This document shows positions 40,496 to 49,343 of a stretch of 64,000 nucleotides of DNA, one piece after another. The stretch covers positions 21,464 to 85,463 of the forward strand of contig JAPPJY010000095.1 in assembly GCA_028874335.1 (NCBI GenBank), given 5' to 3'. How positions within the stretch are numbered: position 1 is the first letter of the stretch; every line of letters starts with the position of its first letter. The position numbers were made by a program, and so were the translations under genes. Source of the stretch: Gemmatimonadota bacterium (lineage in GTDB: Bacteria > Latescibacterota > UBA2968 > GCA-2709665). The notes under the pieces were generated by a model. It had not been told where the DNA came from. It saw nothing but the letters and a program-made list of their open reading frames with translations, and searched no databases.

Positions 40496-41293
40496 TCATC
40501 CGTCGATGTATCCCTGCAGCAGGCGCGCCGTTTCCGACGCGACGCGAGAGGGGTCGTCGTCCTTCGAATACGGCTCGAGGACGTTGACGTAACCTGCATA
40601 TCCGATGGTTTTCAGATTCGATATGAATTGCGGGATGTCGAGATGGTCCTCGTCGCACAGGTACGCCCTGCGGAATGTCGGCGTGGACCTTCGATAGTAC
40701 CTGCGGATGGTCTGATCGCCCTGGTGCAGTACGCCGCCCTGTACGTTGACGATGCTCAGCAGGTCCCGCACCTGTTCCAGGGTTGCCAGGCCGTAGTCCT
40801 GCTCGGCCATGTGGATGTTCAACGGATCAACATTCAGCCCGAGATTCGGTCGGTCGACCTTGCCGATGAAATCACGGGCGCGGAGGATATCCTCGAACAT
40901 GCTGTTGAAATGACAGGCGATGACAAGCGTGATTTCCTGCCGTGCGGCCAGGTCGCACCATTCACGGATCAATTCGATATCCGTGGGATACCCGATCATC
41001 AACTGGTCCAGTCCGACACGCGGCAGAAGCGCCAGTTTCTTCCGGGTCAGGTCCGCGTCGAACGAAGCCGAATCCAGCCGTCCCCAGAGCATGCTGCAGC
41101 CCAGCCCACGCCCGGCATAGAGGGCTTCAACCTCATCGAAGCGTTCGTCCCTGATGAGGTGATCGATCTGACCGTCCCTCAGGTGTACGCCCTCATAGCC
41201 CGCGTTCACCGTAAGCGCCAGGAATTCTTCCACCGTCATCGCATAGGACTGCTTCGTCATTTCAATCAGCCGACCGGACAGCGATAGCTTCAT
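40496..41293 (-). CDS. Sugar phosphate isomerase/epimerase-like TIM barrel (AP endonuclease 2 family)
   Basis: A 265-residue xylose-isomerase-like TIM barrel. Metal- and substrate-site candidates follow the family order: GYEGVHLRDGQID near residue 33, TLVIACHFNSMFED, NLGLNVDPLNIHMAEQDYG, GVLHQGDQ, and GYVNVLEPYSKDD with the last Glu. The family interconverts or epimerises sugars, keto-sugars and inositols. AAGGAGA precedes ATG 41293. It is downstream of the Gfo/Idh/MocA gene and amidohydrolase, a combination typical of inositol- or sugar-acid-type catabolism. Exact substrate unknown. Confidence 0.85.
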   Translation of the reverse strand: MKLSLSGRLIEMTKQSYAMTVEEFLALTVNAGYEGVHLRDGQIDHLIRDERFDEVEALYAGRGLGCSMLWGRLDSASFDADLTRKKLALLPRVGLDQLMIGYPTDIELIREWCDLAARQEITLVIACHFNSMFEDILRARDFIGKVDRPNLGLNVDPLNIHMAEQDYGLATLEQVRDLLSIVNVQGGVLHQGDQTIRRYYRRSTPTFRRAYLCDEDHLDIPQFISNLKTIGYAGYVNVLEPYSKDDDPSRVASETARLLQGYIDG

Positions 41294-41306
41294 CGGGTTC
41301 TCCTTA

Positions 41307-41337
41307 GCAGCCCGTTGAAAAAGCCCATCCGGGCTGC
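41307..41337. repeat. Hairpin in the spacer before the sugar-isomerase-like gene
   Basis: GCAGCCCG, a 15-base loop, CGGGCTGC. The surrounding 190 bases (41294-41482) contain GAAAAAGCCC and other blocks that look like another dispersed element, but no second full copy is in the window. Confidence 0.4.
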
Positions 41338-41482
41338 GGCCGGCCCTTGCGGTCGAAATACTGCGTTGCGCGCCCTCGCCGAATCGCAGGATGGGACTCG
41401 GTTGCGCGCCTTGTCTTCGACCACAATGGCTCGGCCTCGCCTGCAGAGCGACTTTATAAACGGAGTGTTAGACGAACGGATT

Positions 41483-42475
41483 TCAGAATGAATTCTTCAC
41501 GCGTACGGGTTTGCCGGTTTCGATGGACTCCGCGCCCGCGATGCAGGTGGCCGCGGATTTCGCGCCGTCCCGCACGTCGATCATCGGCGTCCCGTCGTTC
41601 AGAATGCAATCCACGAAGTGCGCCATCTCTTCCCCGAACGTGGGGTGCTCGGCAAGAATCGTAATCGGGAGCCGGATGAAATCCTCCAACTCTTCAATCT
41701 TGCTGAGGTACAACCTGTCGTTGATCGCGGTTCCCCTTGTGCCGTATATGGCGAGGTTCAGTTCGTATGGACGCTGGCATCCAAGAAATGCGGCCATCTT
41801 GCCCATGCATCCGTTCTCGAATCGGAAATTCATCAGGTACGCATCGTCGTGCGGAAAATCGGCGAGGACCTTGTGGTTGGAAATCGCGAATACCTCTTCG
41901 ATATCTCCCACGATCCATCGCAGGAGATCGATGGGGTGGACGCCGCCGCCCATCAATCCGAAGTGCGGATTCCGGTCGTCGACCCACCAGTCCTTGATCC
42001 GTTTCCCGATATTGTGCAGGTAGTCCGCCTCGGCGTAGAAGGCTTCCCCCAGTTCTCCTTCTTCGTACATGCGTTTGATGGTCTTGCAGATGGGATTGAA
42101 CCGCGCGCTCTGCCCCACCATGAACTTCAGTGAGGGTTTCGTGTCGGCCATCCGTACGATCCGCTCGCAGTCCTCCAGGGTGGTCGCCAGGGGTTTCTCG
42201 CAGATGACGTGCTTGCCGGCTTCCAGCGCCGCAACCGCCTGATCGGCGTGCGCGTAGTTGGGGCTGCACAGGGAGATTATGTCGATATCGTCACGCTCCA
42301 GCATCGACTCGTATGTCGAGGTAAACAGGTCCATGGAGCCGGGGAACAGGTCCAGCCTGCGTACACTCGGCGCCCAGGCCGCACGCACCTCGGCATCCGG
42401 GTTCTCGTCAAACGCCTTGAAATGTTCCCGGCCCGCGTGTCCGATGCCCACAATCCCAACGCCCAGTTTTTCCAT
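41483..42475 (-). CDS. Gfo/Idh/MocA family oxidoreductase 1
   Basis: A 330-residue NAD(P)-dependent dehydrogenase. The Rossmann start is VGIVGIGHAGREHFKAF; the conserved EKP motif appears in GKHVICEKPLATTLEDCERI; the substrate domain has LMGGGVHPIDLLRWIVGD with the catalytic His. The family oxidises sugars, inositols and related polyols. GGAGG is seven bases before ATG 42475. It is 78 bases downstream of the amidohydrolase gene, in the run controlled probably by the GntR protein at 39470. Confidence 0.92.
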   Translation of the reverse strand: MEKLGVGIVGIGHAGREHFKAFDENPDAEVRAAWAPSVRRLDLFPGSMDLFTSTYESMLERDDIDIISLCSPNYAHADQAVAALEAGKHVICEKPLATTLEDCERIVRMADTKPSLKFMVGQSARFNPICKTIKRMYEEGELGEAFYAEADYLHNIGKRIKDWWVDDRNPHFGLMGGGVHPIDLLRWIVGDIEEVFAISNHKVLADFPHDDAYLMNFRFENGCMGKMAAFLGCQRPYELNLAIYGTRGTAINDRLYLSKIEELEDFIRLPITILAEHPTFGEEMAHFVDCILNDGTPMIDVRDGAKSAATCIAGAESIETGKPVRVKNSF

Positions 42476-42553
42476 TTCAGGCCCTCCGGCGCAGACCTCG
42501 GAATCAGGCCGCGATTCCGGGGCGTTTCATCTCGTTTAGATACGTCGCCGGGC

Positions 42554-43399
42554 TCAATTCTTGACGTCCTCCAGCAGCGCGAGAAGATTCGAGCCTTCGA
42601 TGCGTGTCCGGTCCTCGGCCGTGAGGAACGGCATTTTCGAAAACAGGTCGACCGTCTGTGGAAACGTCAGACAGTCCAGGCAGGGCGAATAGTCCGACGC
42701 CCACAGCAGACGTTCAACGCCGTAGGCATCCACCAGGGCTTCCACGTACGGCCAGGCCGCGCGGTGTGGAAAGTCGTGGCCCGGATCGGTCAGCGCGTAG
42801 AAGCCGCTCAGCTTGACCCGAGACTGGGGAAATTCCGCCAGCGCCAGCACGCTGGCCATCGCGGTTCGGGCCTGCCGGGCGCTGGGCGCTGCCGCCTGTC
42901 TAGGCGGCAGGCCCAGGTGGGACAGGGCGAGGCGCAACTCCGGATGCCGCCCGAGGACCTTCTGCCAGGCGTTCCAGTCGTCGCCCTTCGAATTCACGCT
43001 CACGAGCCAACGCCTGGAAACCAGCCACTGCCAGACCTCGTCCGATATGGCGAGGAGCGCGTCCACGCGTTCGGGCCCGAAAATATAAAAGCTCACGCCC
43101 ACGAATCCGGCTACCTGAAGTTCGGCCAACTCGTCCGTTGTCGGCGGTTCCGAGGGGTCGAAATAGGCCGCGGGATACACCCAGTCGTACTCAGCCACCA
43201 TCTGCTTGAGAAAGCGGGTATTCTCCGCCGCCCAGGGAACGTCCGCGTACCCCACGATCAACGCGGCCTTCACCCCGTGGTCCTTCGCCAGCGATGCATA
43301 GACGACGGCTTCATCGACGGGCCGGCCCAGCCGCTTCATGAATGAATCCTGGTAGCCTCCCTCGAAAAGGTGGATATGCGCGTCGGCTCGTTCGGACAT
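42554..43399 (-). CDS. Amidohydrolase family 2 metal-dependent hydrolase
   Basis: A 281-residue TIM-barrel hydrolase. The first metal motif is ADAHIHLF (H-x-H), followed by a conserved His in LALSHLGLP and the Asp in LLWASDYSP near the end, as in amidohydrolase-2 proteins (lactonases, decarboxylases). A sugar-lactone hydrolysis would suit the neighbouring Gfo/Idh/MocA dehydrogenase, which typically makes lactones. GGAGG precedes ATG 43399. An Ala/Arg-rich insert (ASP-type loop PRQAAAPSARQARTAMA) after residue 165 is unusual. No signal peptide. Confidence 0.88.
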   Translation of the reverse strand: MSERADAHIHLFEGGYQDSFMKRLGRPVDEAVVYASLAKDHGVKAALIVGYADVPWAAENTRFLKQMVAEYDWVYPAAYFDPSEPPTTDELAELQVAGFVGVSFYIFGPERVDALLAISDEVWQWLVSRRWLVSVNSKGDDWNAWQKVLGRHPELRLALSHLGLPPRQAAAPSARQARTAMASVLALAEFPQSRVKLSGFYALTDPGHDFPHRAAWPYVEALVDAYGVERLLWASDYSPCLDCLTFPQTVDLFSKMPFLTAEDRTRIEGSNLLALLEDVKN

Positions 43400-43800
43400 C
43401 GTTCGGTTCCTCCGTGGTTAAGAGGCACGTTTGAGTTGACTTCACGTTAGCAGGTTGGAACTCTCCTTCGTAGGGAGCCATCAGCTATCAGCCGTCAGCT
43501 TGAAGCAAAAAGCAAATAAACAGATTCAAAATTCACCTTTCCCCAAATTCCCTGCCTACGGCGTGTTCCTTTTGAAGCGACCAAAAGGAACCAAAAGTCG
43601 CCGCTGGGCGCGGGGCCTGCCTAATGCATGGCGCGAATTCCCTCATGGGACGCACCTGCTACGCTGGCCTGCCAACCCCGATGGATAACGTAAATCGGTG
43701 CGGGACGGAACAGCGCGCCCTGCTCTGGGAGTAATCCGGTATGGTATCTTATACGTAACCGGACTGGCTACCTGAGTAGGAGCGACATGGCCTGGCGCCG
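43400..43800. other. 400-base repeat-rich spacer
   Basis: No gene is seen. It holds a QLSAVS-type repeat in the inverse direction (43479-43500, ATCAGCTATCAGCCGTCAGC) and a perfect hairpin TTCCTTTTG-AAGCGAC-CAAAAGGAA (43566-43590) followed by CCAAAAGTCGCC. The hairpin could end transcription of the 55368-43801 operon. The downstream amidohydrolase promoter should also lie here. Confidence 0.55.
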
Positions 43801-45816
43801 TTACTCCCAGAGCAGTTCAACGGCGAGGAAGTCCTGGTCGCCGGGCATATCTACCGGCAGCCGGACGATTTGCCCGTCGAAGTCCGCCGATCCCATCAGA
43901 TCCTCGCCGGAATAGATATCCACCAGCGTCGTTGCCTTCGACCCTACCGGTACCCGCATCTCCAGACTGGTCTCGTAGGCCAGCCCCAGGTAGTTGAAAA
44001 TCAGACACACGAGGCACCCGTCTCCCAGACTCGGAAACAGTTCCATCGTCGGCACGTCCCGGCGGTCCCAGGGACGCAGTTCTCCGTAGTCGTTTTTTGG
44101 AGGATACGGCCACAACCTCGCCGCGGGCGCTTCGGCCGACAGCCACGCCAGCGCGTTTCGCAAGATTGCCATCCCGCCCGTGGGCGTCCGTACGGCTCCG
44201 TGGTCTCCGGGTTCCACGTAGTTGAACAGGGGCGTTCCCGCCAGCCAGACCTCGCGCCGCCCGTCGCACTCGCCCGCTACGAGAGCGGGTCGCCCGTCCA
44301 CTTCGGCGATCGTCTCCCCTTCGAGACCGGGTTCCAGGAACGCCGACCCCAGCATGATGGGCGCATCGATCCCCTCGAGCAGCGGGTGGCCGGAATCGAC
44401 CGGCGTCAATTCCGAGAGCCCTGTCTCGTCGCCAGGCGGGGGTGGGTGCGCGCCTTCGCCGGACCAGTCGCCGGACGGCGTCCGCCCCACCCGGAGCAGC
44501 CCGTTGCCGCCGCGCGCGTGAGCTTCCAGTACGGAGCGCTGTTCGCGCGTCAGGCAGTGGATCTCCGGCAGGATGACCGGGCCGCTCAACGCCTCGCCGG
44601 CATCGGGAAGCCGCCGGTCGAAGACCCATCGCCAGGGCAGCCCCACCTGGTTCATCACGTCCGGCCAGATCGCAAGGACCTCCCGGCCCCATCTCTTGTC
44701 GGGATACCCGTAGATTTCCGTCTGCGAGGGCTTGATCAACGTGGCTGCGCTGTAGGGCCTGGTTTTTTCAAAATAGGGAATCAGCCGCGAGGCGTCCTGC
44801 AGTCCGTCGTAGTAGCCCGGGATGATCTGGCAAAGATCGAACGTGTAGGGGGAGATATTCTCCGCCCCCAGCGCAAACGGCACGGCACCCGCCATGAAAC
44901 CGTCCCGGCGTGTCAACTCCAGGCTCCCCGAGGGCGGCATGAAACCCTGGGGATAGATGAACAGGGAACGTCCGACCGTCGCTCCGGCCAGGGCGCGCGT
45001 CGCCTCCGCCTGGATGCGGCGCATGGGGCGGTAGGTAAAATGGGAATAGTGAATATGGTGGTACGGGTCGGTGCACAGGACGTCCATGGCCTCCGCGTCG
45101 CGGGACAGGTCGATGCCGGACAGCCAGGGGTTTTCGTTGAAGGTCACCACCTTCGGCGAATGCTGGATGCCCACGACGACGTCCGGCCGCACCTTCTTGA
45201 TTCCCTCGCGAAACCAGGCGTGAACGGCGGTCCAGGCCTCCATCCGGTGCTGCACCCACCGCCACCAGGACGGTGAAGCCCAGTCGACCTCCCTGGGTGG
45301 GGGTTCGCCGGCGTCGCGTTCGTATTCCGCGACACAGTGGTCGCAATAGCAGCCCACGTCTCCATTCGAGAACCCGATTTCGGCCTCGTCATTGAGATGG
45401 ATTTCCCGAACCGCCGGCAGCCGGATCACCTTGTGAATCATGTCCACGTATTCGGACTTGTTCTCGGGCTGAAAGGGACAGAGCCACCGGGTCCTCACGA
45501 TATTGTCGCTGTCCAGCGCGGCGCCGCTGCCCCCGACGCAGACGAGGCTGCGTTCCGGATGGGTCCGCAGAAACGTCTCGCGATATTTCATGTATCCGGT
45601 AAACACGATCACGCCCAGCCCGAATTCCCCCGCCCATTCCGCCAGCCGGCAGACCTTTTCCCAGACGTATCCCTGCCCGGTCATCTTGTCGTCTTCAGGC
45701 TTCAGCCCCAATCCGATGTCGGTAAATCCCTCCTCGCCGACCCACTTCACGTAGTCCCGGGAGAAGCTCGCCTCTTCAAAGTGCAGCATCGCCGTCCGTC
45801 GAATGGTCCTCTTCAT
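43801..45816 (-). CDS. Large GH-like protein, TIM barrel plus amidotransferase-like domain (paralog 2)
   Basis: A 671-residue paralog of the 16433-18448 protein, alignable from the first residue (MKRTIRRTAMLHFEEASFSR) to the last (DFLAVELLWE). It keeps GLGVIVFTGYMKYRETFL, REIHLNDEAEIGF, the GCYCDHC cluster, VLCTDPYHHIH, and the RPWDRRDVPTMELFP motif before the last beta domain. Conservation of the acidic and cysteine positions between the paralogs argues for a shared catalytic or metal-binding role. Probable glycoside hydrolase, unproven. GGGAGGAAACG precedes ATG 45816. It is the last gene of the eight-gene operon 55368-43801. No signal peptide. Confidence 0.7.
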   Translation of the reverse strand: MKRTIRRTAMLHFEEASFSRDYVKWVGEEGFTDIGLGLKPEDDKMTGQGYVWEKVCRLAEWAGEFGLGVIVFTGYMKYRETFLRTHPERSLVCVGGSGAALDSDNIVRTRWLCPFQPENKSEYVDMIHKVIRLPAVREIHLNDEAEIGFSNGDVGCYCDHCVAEYERDAGEPPPREVDWASPSWWRWVQHRMEAWTAVHAWFREGIKKVRPDVVVGIQHSPKVVTFNENPWLSGIDLSRDAEAMDVLCTDPYHHIHYSHFTYRPMRRIQAEATRALAGATVGRSLFIYPQGFMPPSGSLELTRRDGFMAGAVPFALGAENISPYTFDLCQIIPGYYDGLQDASRLIPYFEKTRPYSAATLIKPSQTEIYGYPDKRWGREVLAIWPDVMNQVGLPWRWVFDRRLPDAGEALSGPVILPEIHCLTREQRSVLEAHARGGNGLLRVGRTPSGDWSGEGAHPPPPGDETGLSELTPVDSGHPLLEGIDAPIMLGSAFLEPGLEGETIAEVDGRPALVAGECDGRREVWLAGTPLFNYVEPGDHGAVRTPTGGMAILRNALAWLSAEAPAARLWPYPPKNDYGELRPWDRRDVPTMELFPSLGDGCLVCLIFNYLGLAYETSLEMRVPVGSKATTLVDIYSGEDLMGSADFDGQIVRLPVDMPGDQDFLAVELLWE

Positions 45817-45831
45817 CGTTTCCTCCCGGTA

Positions 45832-46797
45832 TTAAGCAGATGTTATCTCAACGCGGACGGGTATGGCGCTGGTCCAGGCACGCCGCCCGAATTCGTCCTC
45901 CACGCACGCGAATACCCATTCCCGCATGCGGTAACCCTCAACGGCCAGGTCGACTTCGAATCGATTCGAAGGCGCCGCCGACTGAAGGCTGCGGACCCCG
46001 AACCCCTTCGACCGGATGTGACACGCCGTACACGGGCTGCATTCCACGACGACCGCGCCCCGCGCTTCGATGCGGAAATCGTGAATCTCCGGGCCCTCGC
46101 TGGCGTACGTCCGCTGCGCGCGTATACCGTCCAGAATGCCCTCCACGCCCGGTCGCCGGGCGAGTACGCCCGTCCACGTCCGCCCGGTCACGTCCGCGTC
46201 GTCCAGCACGATCGCATCGTCCACGCCGATCGCGGCCAGGCGGACGCCGGCGTTGAAGAGCATCTGCCAGAGTTCCTCCGAACGCTCCTTGCCGTTGATC
46301 TGCCAGGTCAGCCGGTTGCTCACCTCCAGGCCGACCAGCCCGGACTTTGCCAGGGCATACGCTTTCTCCCAGGCGTAGTCGCTCCAGGCGGGGTGCGCCA
46401 GCACGGCCAGTCCGCCCTGCGCCCCGGTGTCCCGGACCAGGCGGGAGACGTCCTCCACCGTGCCGTCCAGCGGCCGGGGCAGGTGCGTGAGACCGAGGCA
46501 GATTATATGGGTCAGGTCGTCGCCGTCAGGGCAGAAGACCTCGGCTCCGGGAACGGTTACGAAGGCTTCCGTTGCTTCCGGCATCGGCGTAATGCTGAGG
46601 TAGTCCGTTGTCGCAAGGAAGTCGAATCCCATGTTCCTGTAGTGCTCGCATACTTTGGGGGAATCGCCCATCTGCGCCACGTGGGAGTGCAGGCCTCCTC
46701 GAAGCCAGCGGCCCCCGCCTTCGAACTGGTTGTCGACCTCAATCCTCAGCCGGATGGGTCGCCGCTTGTCCCGTCCGTCGATCACGAATGTCTTCAT
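45832..46797 (-). CDS. PHP domain-containing phosphoesterase-like protein
   Basis: A 321-residue protein with PHP metal motifs: LRGGLHSHVAQMGD (H-x-H), FDFLATTDYLSIT, AVLAHPAWSDY, and AIGVDDAIVLD in the place of the usual D-x-H. The C-terminal 100 residues are beta-rich with a C-x2-C pair (SPCTACHIRSKGFG). PHP proteins are trinuclear-metal phosphoesterases, including histidinol phosphatase and nucleases. The altered last motif leaves activity uncertain. GGAG precedes ATG 46797. It is 33 bases after the metallophosphoesterase, so two different phosphoesterase folds are co-expressed. Confidence 0.82.
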   Translation of the reverse strand: MKTFVIDGRDKRRPIRLRIEVDNQFEGGGRWLRGGLHSHVAQMGDSPKVCEHYRNMGFDFLATTDYLSITPMPEATEAFVTVPGAEVFCPDGDDLTHIICLGLTHLPRPLDGTVEDVSRLVRDTGAQGGLAVLAHPAWSDYAWEKAYALAKSGLVGLEVSNRLTWQINGKERSEELWQMLFNAGVRLAAIGVDDAIVLDDADVTGRTWTGVLARRPGVEGILDGIRAQRTYASEGPEIHDFRIEARGAVVVECSPCTACHIRSKGFGVRSLQSAAPSNRFEVDLAVEGYRMREWVFACVEDEFGRRAWTSAIPVRVEITSA

Positions 46798-46830
46798 CTC
46801 TGGCTCCGTCCGTCGTCACCGGTCCGCCCG

Positions 46831-47880
46831 TCAATATGAGAATGCCTTCCGAAGCGGCGCCGATCGCTCCGCGTTGTCGTACCATCCCTGGGCCGCGTAA
46901 TCGCTCATATGGAGATAGCATTTGATATTGACCTCCGACGCACCTTCCCGGAACGTCAGCAGCCTGCTCATTGAGATATTCTTCTTTCCGTGGTATCGGG
47001 AAATCGCCGCCACGTTGACGAAAGTCACCCCCCATTTCCGCTCCACGTGGGACCGCCCGCCGAGGGTGTCGTCCGGATTCGTGTGGGTATGCCCGCCCAG
47101 CCAGAGGTCGATCGCCCCCGGATGCGCTTCGAGGTAGGACTCGAATGCGCCGGCATCCGGTGTTCCCCCAACGAAATAGAGGTAGGACGCGCCGATGGGC
47201 GCTCCGTCTTCGAACCGGCCGTGATATCCGCCGTCCACGCCCTCCCAGGGGCCGGATGCCACTGTTGTGTTCTTCAACATATGGTGGTGCGCCGTCACAA
47301 TGATCCTGTCCGGGTTCGCTTCTACTTTCTCTCGCCACCATTCAAATGTCTCCCGCGTCACCGCGCCGGCCGGGAACCCGCCTCTTTCGGCCCGGCCCAC
47401 CGGCGGCCCGCCGTCGTTCCGGTCTCCCATCGCGAGAAACAGGATATTCCCGACTTGAAACGAATACCGCTCCCAGGTCCCTTCAATCGGATACGGCCGC
47501 CTGCCGGCGTGGACGTTGGAATATTCGGGATTCTCACCTGTTGGGTCCACCCATTTCCGGAACCACCACTGGCACGGCTCGTCCGGTCCGCTGGCGTCGT
47601 GGTTGCCCACGATATTGTAGAAATCCTCCCTCGGATGAAGGGTCGACGCGCGGTACTGCCGGACGACCTCTTCCCCTTCTTCGTCGTCCGGCGGCGTTTG
47701 CGATCCCGAGAGATCTCCAATGTCCAGCATGATGTCCCACTCGAACGGCGGCCCGCCCTCCGCGCCGCCCTTTTCGGCCTGCACGATCGCCTCGGCCAGG
47801 CTCCGGCGATTGCCCGCCGCCAGGTCCGTGCCCACGTGCGCGTCTCCTCCCGCCCACAGCCTGAACGTCTTTGCACGCAC
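46831..47880 (-). CDS. Calcineurin-like metallophosphoesterase
   Basis: About 349 residues. All five metal motifs are in order: WAGGDAHVG (D-x-H), MLDIGDLSG (GD), YNIVGNHDAS (GNHD), IIVTAHHHMLK (H) and LWLGGHTHTNP (GHTH). These enzymes cleave phosphomono- or diesters with two metal ions. The start is GTG at 47880: GAGG lies six bases upstream, and it is eight bases past the preceding stop. The open frame further upstream overlaps the toroid gene and is rejected. No signal peptide, so it is cytoplasmic, unlike many sugar phosphatases of this fold. Confidence 0.9.
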   Translation of the reverse strand: MRAKTFRLWAGGDAHVGTDLAAGNRRSLAEAIVQAEKGGAEGGPPFEWDIMLDIGDLSGSQTPPDDEEGEEVVRQYRASTLHPREDFYNIVGNHDASGPDEPCQWWFRKWVDPTGENPEYSNVHAGRRPYPIEGTWERYSFQVGNILFLAMGDRNDGGPPVGRAERGGFPAGAVTRETFEWWREKVEANPDRIIVTAHHHMLKNTTVASGPWEGVDGGYHGRFEDGAPIGASYLYFVGGTPDAGAFESYLEAHPGAIDLWLGGHTHTNPDDTLGGRSHVERKWGVTFVNVAAISRYHGKKNISMSRLLTFREGASEVNIKCYLHMSDYAAQGWYDNAERSAPLRKAFSY

Positions 47881-47888
47881 GTTCCGCC

Positions 47889-49298
47889 TCACTTCGCGGT
47901 GTAGTTCGCTGTCAGGGGGCACGCATCTCGTTTTATGGCGAGCAGCGCCAGCCTCGCCATGCCGTGCAGCAGGTCCCCCGGAACCATCTGGGACTCGTAC
48001 CACTCGATACCCGCCGCGCCCCGCACGAGATCCCTATCCATATAGATCGGAATAAGCGTCCGCGCCAGATCCAGTCCCCGTTCCAGCCAGTCGGTGTTGC
48101 CGGTCAGGTCGTAGAGGTCCGCCAGCAACTCGACCGCGAGACCGGCGTCCATCGCGGGGACCGGGACGCCTTCGGGGAAGGGGGTCGTGGAATGCCAGCG
48201 CCCCGCACCGTCCGCCCAGTTCAACAGCCGTTCATCCTCCGTGATCCTGTAGATGCACAGGGCGATCAGCGCGACGTAAGCCAGCGGCCAGTTTCCATAA
48301 ATGCTTCCCCAGACGGGGTTCGTGTTCAAGATTTCATTCGTCCCACGCCGGCAGGCGGACACGAAGACGCCGGCGTCCGGATCGTGGGGGGCCGACAGAA
48401 AACCTTCGATATACACGCCGGCGCGCTTCCGCATCCGGTCGATCAGCTCCGCCTGAGTTCCATCGAGCAGTTCAGCGGCTTCCAGCAGGCTGGCCGCAAG
48501 GGAAACCGTCTGCGCCGGGGTGTTCGCGTTGTGCATAGGCGCCGGCGCTTCGGGACCCCGCGTCGTGGACAGCAGCAGGCCGTCCGGGTCACGGTGAGCC
48601 CACCAGTAGTCCAGCATCGTCTCGATCTGCCTCAGAAAATCCGCGCGCGACGATTTCCGATAGGCAAACGACCAGTCCAGGATGTAGAATCCGCCGTGGC
48701 GCGGGAAATCCGAGGAGGCCGGTCCGCGTTCGAGGCGCTCTCTCCGCTCGACGTGGGCGTGACGGATATATTCTCTGGGCTCCCCGTCCTTGTAGTGGTA
48801 GTCCAGCCCTTCGGCAAACCGCTCGACGCACGGTGGGTTGAACGCATGCAGCTTTTCCCACAGCCATACGGGCGCCTGCCGCAGATGGTCGTGCAGCGTG
48901 GTGCCGGGCGCCTTATCCGGAAGGGCCAGCCGGTGGCTGTCTCCCACACGGTCCTCCTCGAGATGCCAGTACGCGTGCTCTCCCCACGGGAACAGGCCGG
49001 TAACCGTATCGGTGCAATGGGTCGCGAACCGGCGCAGGTACCGGTCGGCCGCTTCCCGGTACCCGTCGCGGTCCAGGGCGTACATGATCTTGAGCAGGTG
49101 CTGGTCGTGCATAAGATTGCTGCCGAGAAAAGCGCGGTCGCCCATGCGCTGTCCGTGGATCGGCGGGGGTAGTTTCGTTAACATGCGATGTGTTTCCAGA
49201 TCCAGCATGGACGGAAACAGACCGCCGTAGGGTTTGCCCGCCTCTACCAGCACGTCGATCGAATCGCAGACCTTGTTCTGGATGGCTTCAGGCGTCAT
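47889..49298 (-). CDS. Alpha/alpha-toroid protein, possible polysaccharide lyase or glycosidase
   Basis: About 469 residues, mostly helical, with repeated helical hairpins of an (alpha/alpha)6 toroid: DRDGYREAADRYLRRFATHC, GLFPWGEHAYWHLEEDRVGD, ADFLRQIETMLDYWWAHRDP, LSLAASLLEAAELL-type helices and ETRLLNWADGAGRWHST-type stretches. GLFPWGEHAYW recalls pectate-lyase-10 or GH88/GH105-like active-site loops, but I cannot assign the family. ATG 49298 has AAGGTGG upstream; 15 extra codons upstream have no support. No signal peptide. It lies tightly between the FG-GAP protein and the phosphoesterase in the operon. Confidence 0.65.
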   Translation of the reverse strand: MTPEAIQNKVCDSIDVLVEAGKPYGGLFPSMLDLETHRMLTKLPPPIHGQRMGDRAFLGSNLMHDQHLLKIMYALDRDGYREAADRYLRRFATHCTDTVTGLFPWGEHAYWHLEEDRVGDSHRLALPDKAPGTTLHDHLRQAPVWLWEKLHAFNPPCVERFAEGLDYHYKDGEPREYIRHAHVERRERLERGPASSDFPRHGGFYILDWSFAYRKSSRADFLRQIETMLDYWWAHRDPDGLLLSTTRGPEAPAPMHNANTPAQTVSLAASLLEAAELLDGTQAELIDRMRKRAGVYIEGFLSAPHDPDAGVFVSACRRGTNEILNTNPVWGSIYGNWPLAYVALIALCIYRITEDERLLNWADGAGRWHSTTPFPEGVPVPAMDAGLAVELLADLYDLTGNTDWLERGLDLARTLIPIYMDRDLVRGAAGIEWYESQMVPGDLLHGMARLALLAIKRDACPLTANYTAK

Positions 49299-49343
49299 GG
49301 ATCCACCTTCCCAGGTCAACAGTCGGGCATACGCACGTTCCAC

